Both the position numbers and the translations under genes were made by a program. The notes beneath the pieces are model-generated. The model was not told where the DNA came from and made no database searches. It worked only from the letters and a program-made list of their open reading frames with translations. This document shows, piece after piece, positions 1 through 5,089 of a DNA stretch of 8,723 nt. This stretch comes from an uncultured Eubacterium sp. GTDB taxonomy: Bacteria > Bacillota > Clostridia > Lachnospirales > Lachnospiraceae. The stretch's first letter is position 1. Each line of letters opens with the position of its first letter. The stretch lies in contig CAJTSV010000029.1 in assembly GCA_910579075.1 (NCBI GenBank), positions 25,339 through 34,061 on the forward strand. Direction: 5' to 3'.

Positions 1-752
1 CCGGAATGGGAGCGGCCATCGGTATTGCCGGAACCGGAACTGTCAGCTGAACTGCCAGAATGATAATTGCCAGTCATGCTGCCGGAACTGGAATTGCCAG
101 CTGGATTGCCGGAACTGGAATTACCAGCCGAATTTCCGGAACTGGAATTGCCAGCCGAATTTCCGGAATAATAATTGCCAGTCATGCTTTCAGAACCGCC
201 AGCTGGATTTTCAGAACTTCCAGCTGAACCGCCGGAACCAGCAGCCGAATTGCCGGAAGCATCTGTCATGCTTCCAGAACCGAAACGGTCAGGCACGCTT
301 CCAGAACCAGCCGGATTTCCAGAGACGGAACTGCCAGCTGAACTTCCGGAAGCATCAGCCAGGCTTCCAGAACCGAAGCGGTCAGATACGCTTCCAGAAC
401 CAGCCGGATTGTCAGAACCGGAACTTCCCGAATCATCTGTCTGACTGCCGGAACCGAAGCGGCCGGATATGTTTCCAGAAGCAAAGCGGTCAGCCAGGCT
501 TCCAGAACCAGCTGGATTTCCAGAACCGCCAGCCGGATTCGTTTCACGGATGCCTGGCAGCTGTGCAGTAAAATGCTGCCAGGAGCCTGAGAGGGATTTT
601 GAAAACGGCATATTGGAAACAGCCAGTGTCAGCGTAAAGGCCGAGATGCCGAACAGGCAGCCGGTACATGTCTTGATGGCTCGTTTTCTTTTGCGGGCAG
701 CGTGTTTTTGGGTACCGGGAGCCTGGCGGAATGTTTTTTTTCGTATGTGCAT
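1..752 (-). CDS. Gly/Ser/Asn-rich repeat surface protein, 3' end outside window
   Basis: An uninterrupted frame starts at ATG 752 and is still open at base 1, giving at least 250 residues. The start is preceded by GTGAGG about 8 nt upstream. The N-terminus is strongly basic (residues 4-27, many Lys/Arg) and is followed by one hydrophobic stretch at about residues 28-47, which fits either a long signal peptide or a type II membrane anchor. From about residue 72 the sequence is low complexity, almost only Gly, Ser, Asn, Ala, Asp and Pro. It has recurring NPAGSGS and DRFGSGS motifs (residues 79-181) and then 9-residue units rich in Asn-Ser-Ser (about 197-225). Such tracts are typical of flexible stalks or spacers in exported Gram-positive proteins, but no functional domain is visible because the C-terminal part is missing. 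Codon choice keeps this frame clean, whereas overlapping frames give only Leu/Glu- or Pro/Glu-rich repeats. The gene follows the two-component operon after a 115-bp gap. I do not recognise a family. Confidence 0.75.
   Translation of the reverse strand, partial: MHIRKKTFRQAPGTQKHAARKRKRAIKTCTGCLFGISAFTLTLAVSNMPFSKSLSGSWQHFTAQLPGIRETNPAGGSGNPAGSGSLADRFASGNISGRFGSGSQTDDSGSSGSDNPAGSGSVSDRFGSGSLADASGSSAGSSVSGNPAGSGSVPDRFGSGSMTDASGNSAAGSGGSAGSSENPAGGSESMTGNYYSGNSAGNSSSGNSAGNSSSGNPAGNSSSGSMTGNYHSGSSADSSGSGNTDGRSHS
84..164 (-). repeat. Three 27-bp tandem repeats within the Gly/Ser-rich gene
   Basis: Three adjacent units at 84-110, 111-137 and 138-164 each begin ggaactggaatt on the plus strand and differ at only a few positions. 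The unit length is a multiple of three, so copy-number change would not shift the frame. Each unit encodes 9 residues of the Gly-Asn-Ser/Pro-Ala-Gly-Asn-Ser-Ser-Ser type. A diverged fourth unit begins at 165. Confidence 0.85.
210..518 (-). repeat. Longer imperfect protein repeats (NPAGSGS...DRFGSGS)
   Basis: Three imperfect units covering residues 79-114, 115-145 and 146-181 each start Asn-Pro-Ala-Gly-Ser-Gly-Ser, continue with an Asp-Arg-Phe motif and GSGS, and end in a Ser/Gly/Ala-rich stretch. Lengths are 36, 31 and 36 residues, so the units vary while staying in frame. This suggests repeat expansion followed by drift within the coding sequence. Confidence 0.6.
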
Positions 753-794
753 GATAAAACCTCACTTTCTTTGGCGGAGTGTATCGGGATGAAC

Positions 795-858
795 AGGGAT
801 GCCGTATCGGACAGGATAACAGATGAAAACAGCATAAGTCCGTGTTTCCGGCATCCCT
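795..858 (-). other. Stem-loop in the gap between the two-component operon and the repeat gene
   Basis: AGGGATGCCG at 795-804 and its exact complement CGGCATCCCT at 849-858 form a 10-bp stem. An inner 5-bp stem, CGGAC (808-812) with GTCCG (838-842), lies inside it across a short internal loop. The loop is about 25 nt. There is no T-run after the stem on the minus strand, so it does not look like a standard intrinsic terminator. It lies 10 bp past the stop codon of the upstream gene and about 40 bp before the ATG of the repeat gene, and could act as an RNA processing, stability or attenuation element. The rest of the 753-867 gap shows no convincing promoter. Confidence 0.5.
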
Positions 859-867
859 CTGGCATAT

Positions 868-1704
868 TTAATTCAGCATCATATATTCCGGGCGTATGTG
901 CAGCGGCATCTGGATTGCTTTTCCGGAATCTTCTTTCAGCTCTATCACATAATTTGCTTCGAGTGCAGCCGGTGCTTTTTCGAACAGCGTGGATGACTCA
1001 AGAAGCGATTTCAGCCTGGATTCAGACGGGAGCTCGTAATAATCCTGCAGGAAGTCTGCGATTTTTCCGGCAAAGGAGTCCAGGTCCTGCGTGCTGCCGG
1101 AATCCGTCAGTATCAGCGTCTGTTCGGTATACATCGAGAAAGCAACTGCTTTGCCGCTTTTATCGTCAATCCAGAAATTCATCCAGTAGCCTGAGACAAA
1201 ATAAACAGAACACGCCCAGACCACGGCAGTTGTAATATTGGGAGAAGAATCCCCGGATGCTTCCGTGCTGCTGGCGGATTCGCCGCCGGAAAGCTTTCCG
1301 TCTGCAATGCCGTAGAGTTCTGTGTAAATATTGCTGTCGGATGCAATCGCAAGCTGCAGGGTAATCGTATGGTTTGTAACGGTAAACTCCGAATCTGACA
1401 CGAGAATGCCGATATCTTCAAACTGGCGGATGATGTCCAGTACAATTTCATATATTTCATTGGCGCTGCGGCTGCTGCCTGTGAGCGGGTAATCGACATA
1501 ATAGTGGCCTTTGGAAAGCAGGCGCAGCGTGTCATAGAGACTGGAGCTGTAGGTCAGTTCCAGCGGTTCCATGGACATGTGCTCGATTTTGGAAAAGGTC
1601 TGCCTGTCCTGATAGGCAGACATCGCAGAGGGCAGCAGAAAACCTGCGGCGGTTACAGCCAGTGTCAAAAGCAGGCACAGGCATGCGGTAATCAGTTTTT
1701 TCAT
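868..1704 (-). CDS. Unrecognised membrane-anchored or secreted protein, third gene of two-component operon
   Basis: This 278-residue protein begins with Lys-Lys and a long hydrophobic segment (about residues 4-29), which is a signal peptide or membrane anchor, so the rest should lie outside the cytoplasm. The body has no motif I recognise. Visible traits are a Tyr/Ser-rich N-terminal part, a Ser/Gly/Glu-rich probable linker at about residues 139-154, a hydrophobic aromatic patch at about 160-178, and an acidic Leu-rich C-terminal part. Its ATG overlaps the kinase stop codon by 4 nt (ATGA), and AAGGAGG sits 6 nt before the start, so translation is probably coupled and efficient. Position suggests an accessory to the kinase, in the way that WalH/WalI-type extracytoplasmic proteins accompany some Gram-positive kinases, but no sequence similarity to those is claimed. 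It could also simply be an output protein of the operon. Confidence 0.85.
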   Translation of the reverse strand: MKKLITACLCLLLTLAVTAAGFLLPSAMSAYQDRQTFSKIEHMSMEPLELTYSSSLYDTLRLLSKGHYYVDYPLTGSSRSANEIYEIVLDIIRQFEDIGILVSDSEFTVTNHTITLQLAIASDSNIYTELYGIADGKLSGGESASSTEASGDSSPNITTAVVWACSVYFVSGYWMNFWIDDKSGKAVAFSMYTEQTLILTDSGSTQDLDSFAGKIADFLQDYYELPSESRLKSLLESSTLFEKAPAALEANYVIELKEDSGKAIQMPLHIRPEYMMLN

Positions 1705-3101
1705 GCCCGGCCTCCTTTCAGGTCTGCGGTTACGGTTGTGCCGCGGCCTTCTTCGCTTTCAAAAGAAATCGTGCCGTTGTGCATCTTTGCAATTTCCGCA
1801 CAGAGAGTCAGCCCGAGGCCGGCACCGCCCTGGGCACGGGAGCGGGATTTATCCACACGGTAAAAAGCTTCTGTAATATGCGCCAGTGCTTCTTTCGGGA
1901 TGCCCCTGCCGTTATCCGATACCTGAACGCGGCACCCCTCTGCGGTCATGGCTGACCGGATGGAAATAACGCCGCCGGCAGGGAGCGCTTTCCTGGCATT
2001 TTCAATCAGGTTTACAAGCAGCGAGCCGAAAAAATCGGTGTCCAGCATGCACCAGCCTTCCTCACAGCTGTATTCCAGAATAATCTGTTCCTGAATCAGG
2101 CCGTATTTTAAGTGGCCGGCAAGCAGATGGATAATTTCGGCCGGGGAAGCTTTTGCCAGCGTGCAGGATTTCTGCTTGGAAACAAAAATATCAAGCAGCT
2201 TCAGTGACAGGCGTTCCAGGCGTTTTCCTTCTGAAAATATATATGTGGCAGCCTCTGCTTCATCTTCCCTGGACAGGGACTGGCTTCGGAGCAGGTCCGC
2301 ATATCCGATAATGGATGTCATCGGCGTTTTCAGTTCGTGGGTAAAATTCCCGATAAACTGATTCTGGCGTTCCATGGCTTCTTTCAGCTCCTGGATGCTT
2401 GTCTGCAGATGGTCAGCCATCAGGTCAAAATCCCTGGAAACCGCGCCGACTTCGTCGCTGCTTCGGATGCTGCTGCGGTAATCGTAGTTGCCGCAGGCAA
2501 TTTCGCGCGAAGCCTTTGACAGGCACGCCAGCGGCCTTGTCAGAAAGAAGGCAAGGACATAGGAAAAGCATGCACAGGCTGCGGACAGTATCAGGAAAAT
2601 TTTCTGGTAAATTTCCTGCTGCTGGCGCCTTGCCTGATATATGGAAGAAATATCATACGCGGCATCCAGGTAATAAATGTCTTTTTCAATATAAAAAGAA
2701 CCGGAAAGCTGCAGGTAATAGTAAGCCTCCGGCGTTGAAAAAATCGTGCAGGCGAGGTGTGTTGTGTCAATCTGTCCAGTCAGGTTCACAAAGTGTGCGG
2801 CAAGGGTTCCTTTGGAATACAGCGTTTCTGTCTGGGAATGGAGCTGCAGTGCGGCTCCGAAGGCATCCTGGGCTGAAAGCTGTTCCAGTGTTTTGGAAAT
2901 GTCTTTTTCGTCGTTCCAGTCATCCAGGCTGTTGACGACCTGAAGCGTGTTTAATATGGTACGGTAAGATTCCTTCGCAGCCCTTTTTTCCTGAAGCAGG
3001 GAATTCTGGAACGTAACCGATATCAGTGTGCTGCCGCCGGCGCTGTACAAAAGAGCCATCAGGGCCAGCATGCAGCAGGTTGTTTTCAAGCGGAATTTCA
3101 T
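1701..3101 (-). CDS. Membrane sensor histidine kinase (HAMP, HisKA, HATPase)
   Basis: A 466-residue sensor kinase that would autophosphorylate and pass phosphate to the regulator encoded just upstream. Transmembrane segment 1 is at about residues 9-30, an extracytoplasmic sensing region of about 130 residues follows, and transmembrane segment 2 is at about 167-188. A HAMP linker lies at about 188-240. The H-box FTHELKTP places the phosphoacceptor at His255. The catalytic domain has the N-box NLIENARKA (364-372), G1 motif DNGRGIP (396-402), F-box EAFYRVDKSRS (411-421) and G2 motif GGAGLGL (425-431). All key residues are present, so the enzyme should be active. The start ATG overlaps the regulator stop by 4 nt and is preceded by GAGGTGA. 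The sensing region shows no PAS, Cache or other named domain I can recognise, so the signal is unknown. Confidence 0.96.
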   Translation of the reverse strand: MKFRLKTTCCMLALMALLYSAGGSTLISVTFQNSLLQEKRAAKESYRTILNTLQVVNSLDDWNDEKDISKTLEQLSAQDAFGAALQLHSQTETLYSKGTLAAHFVNLTGQIDTTHLACTIFSTPEAYYYLQLSGSFYIEKDIYYLDAAYDISSIYQARRQQQEIYQKIFLILSAACACFSYVLAFFLTRPLACLSKASREIACGNYDYRSSIRSSDEVGAVSRDFDLMADHLQTSIQELKEAMERQNQFIGNFTHELKTPMTSIIGYADLLRSQSLSREDEAEAATYIFSEGKRLERLSLKLLDIFVSKQKSCTLAKASPAEIIHLLAGHLKYGLIQEQIILEYSCEEGWCMLDTDFFGSLLVNLIENARKALPAGGVISIRSAMTAEGCRVQVSDNGRGIPKEALAHITEAFYRVDKSRSRAQGGAGLGLTLCAEIAKMHNGTISFESEEGRGTTVTADLKGGRA

Positions 3102-3757
3102 TCTTTCACCTCAAGGCGGTAGCCGACCTTGCTGACTGCCAGCAGTTCCTTTTCCAGATGTGTCTTGCGGCGCAGGCGCTGGATATGAAGGTCTACGGTC
3201 TTGCTGCCGTATACAAATTCTTTTTCCCAGATGCGCTCGTAAATCGTTTCGCGGTACAGCGCGGTATTCGGGTTTTGTACAAACAAAAGCAGCAGCTCGT
3301 ACTCTTTGGGGGTAAGCGCAACCGGCCTTCCATCCCGCGTGACCTTGCGGGATTTCGTATCGATGACAAGCCCGGCGGCAGTAATGACTTCTTCTGTTTT
3401 ATGGTAACGCCGCAGCACGACATCGATGCGTGCCAGCAGCTCAATAATTTCAAATGGCTTGACAATATAATCTTCCGCGCCCATGCGCAGCCCTTTTACT
3501 TTGTCTGTCACGGAATTTCTGGCGGTAATGAAAATGACCGGGATTCCGAGCGGGCGTATATATTCCATCAGTTCAAATCCATCCACATCCGGGAGCATGA
3601 TATCCAGAAGAATCAGGTCATAACAGGTATCTTCTATCATGTCGGCAGCCTGTGTGCCGGTAAAGGCACAGTCACAGAAATAACCGGCGTTTTTCAGGCT
3701 CAGGCGGATGAGGTTTGAAATGGGTTTTTCGTCTTCTGCAATTAGTATGCGAATCAA
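3098..3757 (-). CDS. OmpR-family response regulator, TTG start
   Basis: A 219-residue DNA-binding response regulator, the usual length for the OmpR/PhoB family. The receiver domain (about 1-115) contains the acidic pair Glu8-Asp9, phosphoacceptor Asp52 in LILLDIMLPDVDG, Thr78 in FITAR and Lys100 in the VKPF motif. A winged-helix domain follows (about 125-219), with TPKEYELLLLF and the recognition-helix region ending in DLHIQRLRRKT. I place the start at TTG 3757: GGAGG lies 8 nt upstream and the protein then begins MIRILIAEDE, exactly where this family normally begins. A longer frame beginning at 3814 would add 19 residues of no known domain and would contain this ribosome binding site. The gene heads the three-gene operon and overlaps the kinase by 4 nt. 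Target genes are unknown; autoregulation is possible given the inverted repeat upstream. Confidence 0.95.
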   Translation of the reverse strand: MIRILIAEDEKPISNLIRLSLKNAGYFCDCAFTGTQAADMIEDTCYDLILLDIMLPDVDGFELMEYIRPLGIPVIFITARNSVTDKVKGLRMGAEDYIVKPFEIIELLARIDVVLRRYHKTEEVITAAGLVIDTKSRKVTRDGRPVALTPKEYELLLLFVQNPNTALYRETIYERIWEKEFVYGSKTVDLHIQRLRRKTHLEKELLAVSKVGYRLEVKE

Positions 3758-3765
3758 GGCAGGTT

Positions 3766-3770
3766 CCTCC
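3766..3770 (-). promoter_or_regulatory. Ribosome binding site that fixes the TTG start of the response regulator
   Basis: GGAGG on the minus strand, with an 8-nt spacer to TTG 3757. No comparable site precedes the upstream in-frame alternatives near 3814, so this motif decides the start. Confidence 0.8.
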
Positions 3771-3847
3771 AGTCTGATATTTTGCACATATACTTTAACG
3801 AATGAAAGCATCAAAACGGCAAATGCGGACGGCGGGACAGCACGTAC

Positions 3848-3875
3848 TGTTACAAGTTTTATCTAAATTGTAACA
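3848..3875. promoter_or_regulatory. Inverted repeat, candidate operator upstream of the response regulator
   Basis: TGTTACAA (3848-3855) and its exact complement TTGTAACA (3868-3875) are separated by 12 bp. Read on the minus strand the same sites also make a direct repeat TTGTTACA / TTGTAACA offset by 21 bp, about two helical turns. Paired sites on one helix face are usual for OmpR-family regulators. One arm covers the proposed -10 box, so binding could block or modulate transcription of the two-component operon. The DNA is AT-rich and non-coding. Confidence 0.5.
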
Positions 3876-3895
3876 AACAACTATAGAAAAAGCAA
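3867..3895 (-). promoter_or_regulatory. Candidate sigma-A promoter of the two-component operon
   Basis: On the minus strand TTGCTT (3895-3890) is followed after 17 nt by TACAAT (3872-3867), one mismatch from the consensus -10. The -35 is weak, matching only the TTG. The predicted start would be near 3860, leaving a leader of about 100 nt before TTG 3757. It is the best-placed promoter in this gap but rests on consensus matching alone. Confidence 0.4.
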
Positions 3896-3918
3896 ATAGA
3901 ATGCGTTATACTAGAACG

Positions 3919-3998
3919 TGTTTGAAAAATGCTTTTCGTGAGATGTACCCTAAGGGGCATGCTATGCTTCACAGTTTGTGGAAATGATTTTTCAAACA
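3919..3998. repeat. 80-bp imperfect palindrome with 12-bp perfect ends (MITE-like or terminator-like)
   Basis: TGTTTGAAAAAT (3919-3930) is perfectly complementary to ATTTTTCAAACA (3987-3998). Inside are a GTGA/TCAC pair (3938-3941, 3969-3972) and a CCCTAAGGG mini-hairpin near 3948-3956, so the single strand could fold into an arm with internal stems. It lies between the end of the surface-protein block and the two-component promoter. No clear target-site duplication flanks it. It could be a small non-autonomous element, a bidirectional terminator or a structured RNA. Confidence 0.55.
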
Positions 3999-3999
3999 G

Positions 4000-4024
4000 G
4001 CTCCAGGCATAACGGAACTGGAGC
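4000..4024 (-). terminator. Probable terminator hairpin after the transglutaminase-like gene
   Basis: A perfect 7-bp stem, GCTCCAG with CTGGAGC (4018-4024 and 4000-4006), with an 11-nt loop begins 2 nt after the stop codon at 4027. The following minus-strand bases, CTGTTTG, are only partly T-rich, so termination may be weak on its own and helped by the palindrome directly downstream. Confidence 0.5.
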
Positions 4025-4026
4025 AC

Positions 4027-4905
4027 TTAGATTCTGACTGCAAATTTTCTGGCCCTTTTGTAGTTTGGCCGTCCGCCAGTCCCGCTTAATGCAGGGCTGA
4101 CGCCGAAATAGCTGTATCTTGTATCGGTCAGGCACCACGAAGGGTCGTATATTTTTCCGCTGACCTCTGCCCATCCATGCCCGCCGCTGGAGACGGCATA
4201 GCATTCCTGGTACCCTGCTGCATTTGCGAGGAATGCAAATGCGGCACCATAGGCATAACAGTTTCCATGATGCCTGCTGAACATAAACTGCGCATAGTCC
4301 TGCTCCCAATGGGCGCTGTTTTTAAAAGAAGGAGAGCCCGCGTAGCGGTAATGTTTCAATAAGTAATCAAATGCTTTTCTTAATTTTTCAGGCTTTTTCA
4401 TTGCGGGTTTTGCTGCTTTTTGCAGAATCTGGTTTGCCGTTACCATAACATCCAGCTTTTTGCGGCTGTCTGCGGTTAGCCGGGCTTTTCCTTTTGCCCC
4501 GAGCCGGATGCCGTTTACCGTCTTAGACCTTAACTGATAACCTTTTTTGCCGTTTGCAATCCTGAAAAAATAATAGTTGTTTCCGATTTTCTGCCAGCCA
4601 GTCCGCTGGACGCCGTTTTTATCAAAATAATAATAATTCTTGCCGATTTTATAAATTCCCTTTACCCGTCTGCCTTTTATACAATAAAAAAACTGCTGTT
4701 TTTTCTCTTTCCATCTGCCAGCGGCTGTTTCCTTATCATTTATGCTTCCAGCTGGCGTTGCAGAGTCCGTTGCAGCGAATGTACTGGCAGTTTCTGCATG
4801 TTCAATACTGCCCGCTGGCAGAGCAGCATCTGTTACAGCGAATGCATTGCCAGTTTCTGTATTATTTATGGAGTACGCTGGCAGAGCAGCATCTGTGGCA
4901 GCCAA
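4027..4905 (-). CDS. Body of wall-binding transglutaminase-like protein, signal peptide out of frame
   Basis: This frame encodes 292 residues when counted from TTG 4905. Residues 2-62 are three 21-residue repeats around the motif ATDAALPAGSI, a probable spacer. Residues about 79-143 carry choline-binding-like cell-wall repeats (GIYKIGKNYYYFDKNG, then GWQKIGNNYYFF). A transglutaminase-like domain follows, with probable catalytic Cys216 in HGNCYAYG, His243 in GGHGWAEV and Asp254 in IYDPSW. Enzymes of this fold act as cysteine peptidases, amidases or cross-linking enzymes; the substrate here is unknown, but wall repeats point to the envelope. There is no export signal in this frame and no ribosome binding site at 4905. 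A normal signal peptide with a strong ribosome binding site begins at 5005 in another frame, so the gene is probably disrupted by a 2-nt deletion at about 4905-4907. If the sequence is right, the product is not exported or not made. Confidence 0.85.
   Translation of the reverse strand: MAATDAALPAYSINNTETGNAFAVTDAALPAGSIEHAETASTFAATDSATPAGSINDKETAAGRWKEKKQQFFYCIKGRRVKGIYKIGKNYYYFDKNGVQRTGWQKIGNNYYFFRIANGKKGYQLRSKTVNGIRLGAKGKARLTADSRKKLDVMVTANQILQKAAKPAMKKPEKLRKAFDYLLKHYRYAGSPSFKNSAHWEQDYAQFMFSRHHGNCYAYGAAFAFLANAAGYQECYAVSSGGHGWAEVSGKIYDPSWCLTDTRYSYFGVSPALSGTGGRPNYKRARKFAVRI
4723..4902 (-). repeat. 63-bp tandem repeats in the transglutaminase-like gene
   Basis: Units begin at minus-strand positions 4902, 4839 and 4776. 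Each starts GCTGYMACRGAY and encodes 21 residues of the ATDAALPAGSI...ET type; the third is complete for about 18 codons. The tail of a preceding unit is visible fused to the signal peptide and shows the 2-nt deletion. Unit length is a multiple of three, so changes in copy number would preserve the frame. Confidence 0.8.
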
Positions 4906-5005
4906 TACTGCCAGCGTCTGCGGCTATTAAAACAGAAATAAACGCTGCCAGCAGTGCCTGTCTGAAAATCGTTCTTTTGTTTTTCCGCATCTTTGTGCTT
5001 TCCAT
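4862..5005 (-). pseudogene. Detached signal-peptide 5' segment of the transglutaminase-like gene (frameshifted)
   Basis: ATG 5005 has an ideal GGAGG 9 nt upstream (5015-5019). It encodes a textbook signal peptide: basic MESTKMRKNKR, then a hydrophobic core to about residue 29 and Ala-Ala-Asp-Ala as a cleavage region. The frame then turns into Cys/His-rich nonsense and stops at 4862 after 47 residues. The bases just before the break, GCAGACGCTGGCAGTA-TTGGCT, match the end of the downstream 63-bp repeat units (GCAGAAACTGCCAGTACATTCGCT) except for a missing CA. Restoring the two bases joins the signal peptide directly to the repeat spacer and enzyme body. Full gene extent would be 4027-5005. A sequencing or assembly error is an alternative. 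Confidence 0.75.
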
Positions 5006-5014
5006 GTTTTTTAT

Positions 5015-5019
5015 CCTCC
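5015..5019 (-). promoter_or_regulatory. Ribosome binding site for the signal-peptide start at 5005
   Basis: GGAGG on the minus strand, 9 nt before ATG 5005. It marks this as the genuine translation start of the frameshifted gene. The 84-bp gap to the preceding gene (5006-5089) has no evident promoter, so co-transcription is likely. Confidence 0.8.
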
Positions 5020-5089
5020 GTACTTCCAGGCATGTCAGGGCGTGTTTGAAAATGACCTGCTTTGCAGCCTGGTCCCTGTTTCGGATGAA

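Noticed and set aside
84..164. Possible CRISPR array
   Set aside because: Units are contiguous with no unique spacers and encode a clean amino acid repeat within a gene.
175..444. Plus-strand Pro/Glu-rich open frame
   Set aside because: It is the antisense of the Gly/Ser repeat tract; stop-free only because the repeat lacks stops in several frames. No signal peptide or credible start.
266..547. Minus-strand Leu/Glu/Val-rich frame in the repeat tract
   Set aside because: It is a shifted frame of the repeat-rich gene. The frame from ATG 752 is continuous, has a ribosome binding site and a membrane segment.
544..765. Minus-strand frame starting with GTG at 765
   Set aside because: It starts inside the ribosome binding site of the repeat-rich gene and has no domain features; a shadow frame.
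702..1235. Plus-strand 177-residue frame
   Set aside because: Lies antisense to the third operon gene and across a stem-loop; composition is Arg/Ser-rich and has no domain.
2399..2935. Plus-strand 178-residue frame
   Set aside because: Wholly antisense to the histidine kinase, which has every expected motif.
3026..3718. Plus-strand 230-residue frame
   Set aside because: Antisense to the response regulator and kinase start, both of which are certain; no recognised domain.
3758..3814. N-terminal extension of the response regulator
   Set aside because: Adds 19 residues before the family's usual start and contains the GGAGG site that serves TTG 3757.
5056..5076. Small hairpin GACC...GGTC after the large transglutaminase-like gene as a terminator
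   Set aside because: The stem is interrupted by a bulge, there is no good T-run, and the next gene follows closely without a visible promoter.
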